Assembly (NCBI RefSeq): GCF_000956505.1
Contig: NZ_JYIX01000029.1
Span: 1-64,000, forward strand
Source of the DNA: Microbacterium azadirachtae
GTDB lineage: Bacteria; Actinomycetota; Actinomycetes; Actinomycetales; Microbacteriaceae
Length of the DNA stretch: 64,000 nucleotides
Direction of reading: 5' to 3'
Part shown: in pieces, positions 58,971 through 64,000 of the stretch
Position numbering within the stretch: position 1 is the first letter of the stretch
Layout: the number at the start of each line of letters is the position of its first letter
Position numbers and translations under genes: made by a program
The notes under the pieces: generated by a model
The model's database searches: none
The model's input: only the letters and a program-made list of their open reading frames with translations
Told to the model about the DNA's origin: nothing

Positions 58971-58999
58971 TGATGCATTCGTCTAGACGAATATGTCAA
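58971..58999 (-). promoter_or_regulatory. Promoter with 16-bp palindromic operator in the spacer
   Basis: On the minus strand the -35 TTGACA (58994-58999) and a -10-like GCATCA (58971-58976) are 17 bp apart. The spacer is filled by the perfect palindrome ATTCGTCTAGACGAAT (58977-58992). An ArsR dimer bound there would block RNA polymerase. Confidence 0.75.
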
Positions 59000-59042
59000 G
59001 AGCTTTCTCCCCTCCTCCACGACGCGATGACACACTGGTCCC

Positions 59043-59609
59043 ATGGCCCTTCACATCACCGGAGACACCGCCGCCGACACCCTCCTCAGCGACAACCCGC
59101 TCGCCCTGCTCGTAGGCATGCTGCTCGATCAGCAGGTCGCGATGGAGACCGCGTTCGCCGGTCCGCTCAAGATCGAGCAGCGCACGGGCGCGACCGATGC
59201 CGCAGCGATCGCCGCCTACGATCCCGACGAGTTCCTCGCCGCGTTCAAGCAGTCGCCCTCGGTGCATCGCTTCCCTGGTTCCATGGCCGCCCGCGTGCAG
59301 ACCCTGTGCCAGAGGCTCGTCGAGGACTGGGACGGTGACGCCGCGAACCTCTGGACCCAGGGGGATCCCGACGGCGCCGAGGTGCTGCGCCGGCTGAAGA
59401 CGCTTCCCGGGTTCGGCGAGCAGAAGGCGAAGATCTTCCTGGCGCTGCTCGGCAAGCAGTACGGCTTCACCGGCGACGGCTGGCGGGAGGCCTCGGCGCC
59501 CTACGGCGAAGACGGATCCTTCCGCTCGGTCGCCGACATCGTCTCACCCGAGTCGCTCACCAAGGTCCGGGAGCACAAGCGCGCGATGAAGGCTGCTGCC
59601 AAAGCCTGA
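59043..59609 (+). CDS. HhH-GPD-type DNA repair protein
   Basis: 188 residues. NPLALLVGMLLDQQVAMETAFAGP at the N-terminus and LKTLPGFGEQKAKIFLALLGKQYG (about 117-141, a helix-hairpin-helix) identify the HhH-GPD base-excision repair superfamily, here the short Actinobacterial group. It lacks the C-terminal FeS cysteines of endonuclease III. The catalytic Lys/Asp positions of the classical glycosylases are not obvious, so substrate and activity are uncertain. It diverges from the SRPBCC operon, with the starts only 79 bp apart. Confidence 0.82.
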   Translation: MALHITGDTAADTLLSDNPLALLVGMLLDQQVAMETAFAGPLKIEQRTGATDAAAIAAYDPDEFLAAFKQSPSVHRFPGSMAARVQTLCQRLVEDWDGDAANLWTQGDPDGAEVLRRLKTLPGFGEQKAKIFLALLGKQYGFTGDGWREASAPYGEDGSFRSVADIVSPESLTKVREHKRAMKAAAKA

Positions 59610-59611
59610 CC

Positions 59612-59692
59612 GGGCGCCCTTCGTCTCGCTGCGCTCGCTCAGGGACCGGGCCAGGCGCCCTTCGTCTCGCTGCGCTCGCTCAGGGACCGGGG
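59612..59692. repeat. Tandem pair of GCGCCCTTCGTCTCGCTGCG repeats
   Basis: Two perfect 37-base copies of a unit that starts GGCGCCCTTCGTCTCGC and ends GCTCAGGGACCGG, between the convergent repair and fucosidase genes. Same family as 27474 and 47795. Confidence 0.85.
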
Positions 59693-59694
59693 GC

Positions 59695-60984
59695 TCACAT
59701 CATGATCATGTCGGCGTCGTCGGCGCGGTAGTCCTCGGTCGACGGCACGACCGGCGCCGACTCGACGCCCGTGCGATGGCCCCGCACGGCGGCGAGCACG
59801 GGAGAGGGCCCGTCGAGCACGATCTCCAGGGACCGCACCGTGCGGGCCGGAAACGCATGCAGCCGGCGCACGCCGACGGTCCCGCCGGCGCAGACCTCCG
59901 CGCTGGCGTCGAGCACGCGATGGCCCGCGATCCGCTGCCCGTCTGCGAGTTCCTCCTCGAGTTCGAGGTGATCGATCGCGACATCCGCCCCGAAGTCGGC
60001 GCGCCAGCGGCCGTCGCCGAGCGCGGTGAGCTCCGCCACGAGCGGAGCGCCGAACCACCGCGCCAGCTCAGTCGAGTACTCGGCGAGCCGCGCGAGGTCC
60101 GCGGCGTCGATGAGCCCGTCCTGGTTCGGCGGGACGTTCAGCAGCAGATTCGCGCCGATCCCGAGCGAGCGGTAGTGGATCCCGAGGAGATGCTCGAGGC
60201 TCTTCGGCTCGTCCCCGGGCTGCCAGAACCAGCCGTGCCGCAGGGACACGTCGCACTCCGGCGGCAGGTACCGCGCCCCGCCGAGGCCGAGCATCGCGTC
60301 GGTGTGCACGTCGTTCGGGGTGACGTCGACGACGTATTCCACGGGGTCGGCCGCGAGGCCGTCCTCGTTGCCGATCCACCGGATGTCGGGGTCGCCCATG
60401 TTGAAGATCACGGCGCCAGGCTGATGCTTCCGCACGATGCCGGTGATCCGCTCCCAGTCGTAGACGCGGCCCGCGGATCCGGCGCCGTCGAACCACACCT
60501 CGACGAGATCGCCGTACTGCGTGCACAGCTCGGTCAGCTGCGCGCAGTACACCTCGTCGTAGGCGGCCGGATCCGGGTAGCGCGGTTCGTGCCGGTCCCA
60601 CGGCGAGAGGTACAGTCCGAGCCCCATCCCCGCTTCGGCGCAGGCATCGGCGAGCTCGCGGACGACGTCGCCGTGGCCATCCCGCCAGGGGCTCGCCGCG
60701 ACCGAGTAGTCCGTCGTCGCAGTCGGCCAGAGGCAGAACCCGTCGTGGTGCTTCGCGGTGAGCACGACGTACGCGGCTCCCGCCGTGCGCGCGGCGGCCA
60801 CCCACTGCCGCGCGTCGAGCTGCACCGGATCGAATCCGGATGCGGGCAGGGTGCCGTCGCTCCACTCCACCCCGAAGAAGGTGTTGAGCCCGAAGTGCAG
60901 GAAGACGCCCACGCCGTCCCGCTGCCACTGCAGCTGGACGGGCGCGGGGTGCAGCGCGGCGGTCTGCGCGGAGATGGTGGTCAC
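59695..60984 (-). CDS. Alpha-L-fucosidase, GH29
   Basis: 429 residues from the GTG at 60984 (VTTISAQTAAL); an ATG at 61008 is possible. The GH29 barrel shows GVFLHFGLNTFFGVEWSDG, AYVVLTAKHHDGFCLWPTATTDYSV, GLYLSPWDRH, and EVWFDGAGSAGRVYDW with the nucleophile Asp. LLLNVPPNQDGLI is the family's closing barrel motif, and a beta-sandwich C-terminal domain follows. No signal peptide, so it works inside the cell. It sits downstream of GH18 and GH20 genes on the same strand, consistent with trimming fucose from imported glycan fragments. Confidence 0.93.
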   Translation of the reverse strand: MTTISAQTAALHPAPVQLQWQRDGVGVFLHFGLNTFFGVEWSDGTLPASGFDPVQLDARQWVAAARTAGAAYVVLTAKHHDGFCLWPTATTDYSVAASPWRDGHGDVVRELADACAEAGMGLGLYLSPWDRHEPRYPDPAAYDEVYCAQLTELCTQYGDLVEVWFDGAGSAGRVYDWERITGIVRKHQPGAVIFNMGDPDIRWIGNEDGLAADPVEYVVDVTPNDVHTDAMLGLGGARYLPPECDVSLRHGWFWQPGDEPKSLEHLLGIHYRSLGIGANLLLNVPPNQDGLIDAADLARLAEYSTELARWFGAPLVAELTALGDGRWRADFGADVAIDHLELEEELADGQRIAGHRVLDASAEVCAGGTVGVRRLHAFPARTVRSLEIVLDGPSPVLAAVRGHRTGVESAPVVPSTEDYRADDADMIMM

Positions 60985-61096
60985 AGAGGGAGAGGATATC
61001 CGGCGCATCGCGGGGATCCATCCGCCGGACAGAGCGCGGGACCCGGCCTCCCTCCCCCTCGGGCCGGATCCCGCGCCGTTCTGGTGTCGGCGACGG

Positions 61097-62358
61097 TCAG
61101 TCGCCGATGAAGCGCACCTCGGTCGGGGCGGACGGGCCGGTGTGCGGCAGCTTCTGCGTGATCGTGGCCGTCTGCGGCTCGGTCAGCTTGCGGTTGAGCA
61201 CGAGCGTCCAGCTGCCGTCGACGGCCGCGGTCGTCGAGGCCGCCGTCGGGATCCTTCCCGGGCCGGTGACCTTCACGCTCACCGTGGCGCCGGGGGCTCC
61301 GACGCCGCGGATCGTGATGCGGTCCGCGGCGAGCGCGGCCGTGGCCGCCTTCGGCGCGACGCCCGCGGCATCGTCCTGCACGGCGGAGAGGTTCTTCATC
61401 CAGGTGAAGGAGGTCGGCGTGATGCTGTTGTCGCCCCACACCTTGCCGTCGCGGTCGACCGCGTAGGCGAAGAACCCGCCCTTGGTGCCACCCTGCGGCT
61501 GCCAGGTCGCGTACTCGTAGGCCGTGGATCCTGGCGCCGTCGCGGGGTCGTAGATCCCCTCGGCGTCACCCCAGTGCGTGCGGTCCTGCTCCTCGGGGAA
61601 GGAGAATCCGGGCAGGAACTGGCAGGGGGCGATCTTGTCGGCGAAGGTGTTCCACGTCGACTGCATGCCCGCGGTGCCGCGGCCGTAGGCCTGCAGGAGC
61701 ACGTAGGACACCTTCGAGGAGACCGCCGTGAACAGCGGAGTGCTGCCGTTCTGGTTGGTGTCGAAGATGAGGATCTTGTCCGAGCCGGAGGTCGGGCCGA
61801 TGATGTCGCCGAGGGCGTTGAACACGCCGATCGCCCTGGTCAGGTTGTCACCGGTCGGGTACGACTCCACGTCGATGTCGATGCCGTCCAGGCCGTACGG
61901 GGTCACGTACGTGTCGACGAGCTTCTGCGCGTAGTCGCGATACGCCTGGTCCGTCAGCGGGATGTCCGCCTTCGCGAGCTTGTCGATCCAGAGCGTGTAC
62001 GCGACCCTGGTGCCGCGCGCATGCAGCGCGGGCACGTACTCGTCGCGCAGAGCACGCCAGTAGTCGGTGTCGGCGGTCGCGCCGGCGTCGAACACCATCG
62101 CCACGTCCACCTCGGGCGGAAGATCCGTCATGCGCGTGACATGGGATCGGGGAGGTTCGAGTTCGCGCTCTGCGGCACCGTGACGTCGCGCCAGGTGCGG
62201 TAGTACGCCATCGTGAGCGGCTCGGCCGAGCACTGCGACGTGTTCCCGACCGGCGCCGAGCTCGTCTCCGCGAGGGCGGACGGCGCTCCGATGATCGCGA
62301 CTCCGGCGATGAGCGCGCCGAGTCCGACGGCGGCTGTCGTGCGTTTCATGCGTGTCAT
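61097..62358 (-). pseudogene. Secreted endo-beta-N-acetylglucosaminidase (GH18, EndoS-like), frameshifted
   Basis: The coding sequence starts at the ATG at 62358 (overlapping the GH20 stop as ATGA, with AGAAGG before it), encodes a signal peptide (GLGALIAGVAIIGAPSALAE) and reads PLTMAYYRTWRDVTVPQSANSNLPDP before hitting TGA at 62128. Continuation in the -1 frame, from about 62155 on, gives HVTRMTDLPPEVDVAMVFDAGA and the rest of the enzyme, including the GH18 catalytic motif GLDGIDIDVESY (DxxDxDxE) and a C-terminal Ig-like domain. One missing base, probably C in the CCC at 62143-62145, explains it. If real, the gene is broken; if an assembly error, the product is a ~420-residue secreted N-glycan endoglycosidase. 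Confidence 0.85.
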
Positions 62359-63818
62359 GCGTGCCTTCTCTCTTCTTCGAGTGGGGTGGCTTCCCCGATC
62401 GCGACGTCGAGCGCCGCGAAGTCCTCCAGCGACAGGGCGGATCCCGCGTTCCAGGACCGCTCCGCCATCGCCCGCAGTGGTCCGCGGATCCCCGCGGCGA
62501 CCTCGGCCGGGGTCTGCGCCTCCGGCCGGTCCGACCACACGGCGAAGGACGCCCCGAGCAGCAGCGCGGGATAGGGGAGCGCCAGCTCCTGCCGCACGGT
62601 GCCCTGCCCGTCCGGTCCCCACAGCGCAGGGAAGAGCCCCGGGTGCCAGGCGGCCTCCCAGATGCGCTCCGCGGTCGGGTAGCGGTAGCCCGCGTTCTCG
62701 CCGAGCACGTAGTAGAACAGCGCGTCGTTGACGTTGACCAGCCGGTGGCCGGCGGCGACGGCATCCGCGACCGGACGCATCCCGGCGTTCCAGTTCGTCC
62801 ACCAGGTCAGCACGATCTCGGGATCCAGGCGCTCGCTCGCACTGCGCAGCAGGCCGTCGTTCCACGCGCGCGCCTCGAAGCCGCGCTCCCGCAGGTGCAC
62901 GGCGACCCGGTTCACGAACGCGGTGAGCAGATCGAACCCGGTGGCCTGCGCGCCGTAGCGCTCCGCCGCAGCCGTCGCGAGCGCGGGGAAGTCGGCCATC
63001 CGGTCGAAGTCCACGAACTCGTCGCCGCCCAGGTTCCAGCGCGTGCTGTGCGGGAACACCGGGATCATGTCGTCGATCAGGGCGAGGGCGAAGCGGACAG
63101 GATCCTCGCGGGTGATGTCGAGGGCGTGATCCGTCGCCAGCCCCGGCGTCTCCGGCAGCCGCAGCTCGGGGTGCGCCGTCAGCACGTGCTGCAGATGACC
63201 GGGCATGTCGAGAGACGGGACCAGGTCGACGTGCAGGTCGCGTGCGGTGGCGACGATGTCCGCGGCCTCGGCACGGCTGATCCGCTCGGCCGAGACGATC
63301 TCGGGGAAGGCTGCCGACTCGAGCCGGAATCCGGGGTTCTCCGAGAAGTGCCACTGGAAGACGTTGACGCCGATGTCCGCGGCGGCGTGCAGCTGCGCGC
63401 GGATCCACTCCGCGGGATAGTGCTTGCGCCCCGCATCGAGGTGCAGGCCGCGTTCGGTGACCGCCGGCGCGGAGTGCACGACCCCCTGCGGGACGGCCCC
63501 CTGTGCGCGGAGGTTGTGCAGCAGCTGCCGCGTGGCCCGGAACACCCCGGCCGCGGACGGGGCGGTCACCACGACGTCGTCGGCCACGTCGATCGTGAAC
63601 GACTCGTCGGCAGGATCACGGGTCGCGAGCGGGCTCAGCCTCAGCCGGATCACCGGATCCGAGACGTCGGCGGCCGCCGCGATCCCGCAGGCCCGCAGCT
63701 CGGCCTCGAGGCGCTCGGCCTCCCGGCGCAGCCCCCGGCTCGCCGCGATCACCCGCACCCGCTCCGGCCTCCACACCCCGCCGGCCGGCTCGAACGCCGT
63801 GGGCTGCGGGATCGCCAT
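62355..63818 (-). CDS. Beta-N-acetylhexosaminidase, GH20
   Basis: 487 residues from MAIPQPTAFEP at 63818; an ATG at 63866 overlapping the permease stop would add 16 residues read from an inserted repeat (PEPVEGR). The GH20 domain is typical: ERGLHLDAGRKHYP, NVFQWHFSENPGFRLES, VPSLDMPGHLQHVL and the catalytic NLGGDEFVDF (Asp-Glu pair). WWTNWNAG and WEAAWHPG are substrate-pocket Trp motifs. No signal peptide, so it removes terminal GlcNAc or GalNAc in the cytosol. It lies between the ABC permease and the GH18 gene; the order implies one transcript. Confidence 0.92.
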   Translation of the reverse strand: MAIPQPTAFEPAGGVWRPERVRVIAASRGLRREAERLEAELRACGIAAAADVSDPVIRLRLSPLATRDPADESFTIDVADDVVVTAPSAAGVFRATRQLLHNLRAQGAVPQGVVHSAPAVTERGLHLDAGRKHYPAEWIRAQLHAAADIGVNVFQWHFSENPGFRLESAAFPEIVSAERISRAEAADIVATARDLHVDLVPSLDMPGHLQHVLTAHPELRLPETPGLATDHALDITREDPVRFALALIDDMIPVFPHSTRWNLGGDEFVDFDRMADFPALATAAAERYGAQATGFDLLTAFVNRVAVHLRERGFEARAWNDGLLRSASERLDPEIVLTWWTNWNAGMRPVADAVAAGHRLVNVNDALFYYVLGENAGYRYPTAERIWEAAWHPGLFPALWGPDGQGTVRQELALPYPALLLGASFAVWSDRPEAQTPAEVAAGIRGPLRAMAERSWNAGSALSLEDFAALDVAIGEATPLEEERRHA

Positions 63819-63824
63819 CCAGCG

Positions 63825-63843
63825 CCCTTCGACAGGCTCAGGG
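63825..63843. repeat. CCCTTCGACAGGCTCAGGG dispersed repeat
   Basis: A well-known short actinobacterial palindrome, present here once, inside the junction of the permease stop and the GH20 start. Its GAAGGG lies 6 bases before the ATG at 63818 and may serve as that gene's ribosome site. Confidence 0.8.
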
Positions 63844-63862
63844 CCCGGGCGGCCGGAGGGGC

Positions 63863-64000
63863 TCATCCCTTGACGCTCCCCTCCTCGACGCCCTTGAAGA
63901 ACTGCTTCTGCAGGACGGCGAAGAGGACGATGATCGGCACGAGCGCGATCATCGTGCCCGCCGCGATCACGCGCGGGTTGGATCCGAAGTTCGAGTTCAG
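63863..64000 (-). CDS. Carbohydrate ABC transporter permease (MalG-type), C-terminus only
   Basis: Only the last 45 codons are in the window; the gene continues beyond base 64000. The visible end reads NSNFGSNPRVIAAGTMIALVPIIVLFAVLQKQFFKGVEEGSVKG, which is the closing helix and tail of MalG/UgpE-type inner-membrane permeases (VIAAGxMIALVPIIVLFxxLQKxFxxGxxxGxVKG). It should import an oligosaccharide with a second permease and a binding protein encoded to the right. Its stop overlaps the upstream ATG of the GH20 frame, so transporter and hydrolases are one operon. Confidence 0.88.
   Translation of the reverse strand: MNSNFGSNPRVIAAGTMIALVPIIVLFAVLQKQFFKGVEEGSVKG

Noticed and set aside
1..64000. 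tRNA or rRNA genes
   Set aside because: Scanning for T-loop (GGTTCGAATCC-like) and acceptor patterns gave nothing with cloverleaf context; a tRNAscan run would settle it.

Overview
This is a high-GC (about 70% G+C by eye) actinobacterial chromosome segment that looks like Microbacterium or a close relative in the Microbacteriaceae. The evidence is a coproporphyrin-type heme gene set with hemQ, DUF4407 and DUF7882 proteins, an actinobacterial-type holin-like protein, a YkoEDC thiamine transporter under a TPP riboswitch, many GTG starts and many apparently leaderless promoters. I saw no tRNA, rRNA, CRISPR array, phage module or transposase.

Layout. 1-13.7 kb: a DUF4407 membrane protein (cut by the left edge); a divergent TetR/NAD(P)H oxidoreductase pair; a 3-hydroxybutyrate dehydrogenase-like/alpha-beta hydrolase operon facing a LysR regulator; SixA-type phosphatase; rlmN; a membrane-anchored protein with two L7/L12-like domains; a DUF3592 protein; an ankyrin lipoprotein; and two SDR enzymes of lipid or CoA metabolism. 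14-16.7 kb: a block of very small proteins plus a stress-type SDR, four of them sharing an upstream GTCAAG-type box. 16.7-25 kb: an APH-like kinase, a PQQ sugar dehydrogenase lipoprotein, a cupin, an MFS/alcohol dehydrogenase pair and a methyltransferase, the last two units each facing an XRE regulator with a C-terminal ligand domain. 25-31.7 kb: an MMPL transporter, then MFS plus GH3 facing a TetR regulator with a clear operator. 31.7-34.8 kb: ykoEDC. 34.9-45.7 kb: a D,D-carboxypeptidase with a long disordered cytoplasmic head, a heterodimeric ABC exporter, a 3-hydroxyisobutyryl-CoA hydrolase-like protein, and an ABC ATPase with an enormous acidic tail.

46.4-57.2 kb is the heme locus: hemE-hemG and hemQ-hemC-hemD-hemB-hemL on the minus strand with three small membrane-protein genes between the blocks, and hemA diverging on the plus strand. 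Together they make coproheme from glutamyl-tRNA and then decarboxylate it to heme; ferrochelatase is not in the window. 57.2-59.6 kb carries arr (rifampin ADP-ribosyltransferase), an autoregulated ArsR/SRPBCC pair and an HhH-GPD DNA repair protein. 59.7-64 kb is an N-glycan type catabolic operon: sugar ABC permease, GH20 hexosaminidase, a secreted EndoS-like GH18 enzyme that is frameshifted in this sequence, and a GH29 alpha-L-fucosidase.

The most unusual content is intergenic. Several families of dispersed palindromes fill the gaps: thirteen copies of an exactly 50-bp hairpin, all at gene 3' ends and all left of 23.3 kb; seven copies of a four-box nested palindrome built from a TTTTGGGGCGC box; single elements with the same nested-box plan but other boxes; and GAGCGAGCGAAG-type hairpins. 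The hexamer GGATCC is also strikingly over-represented.
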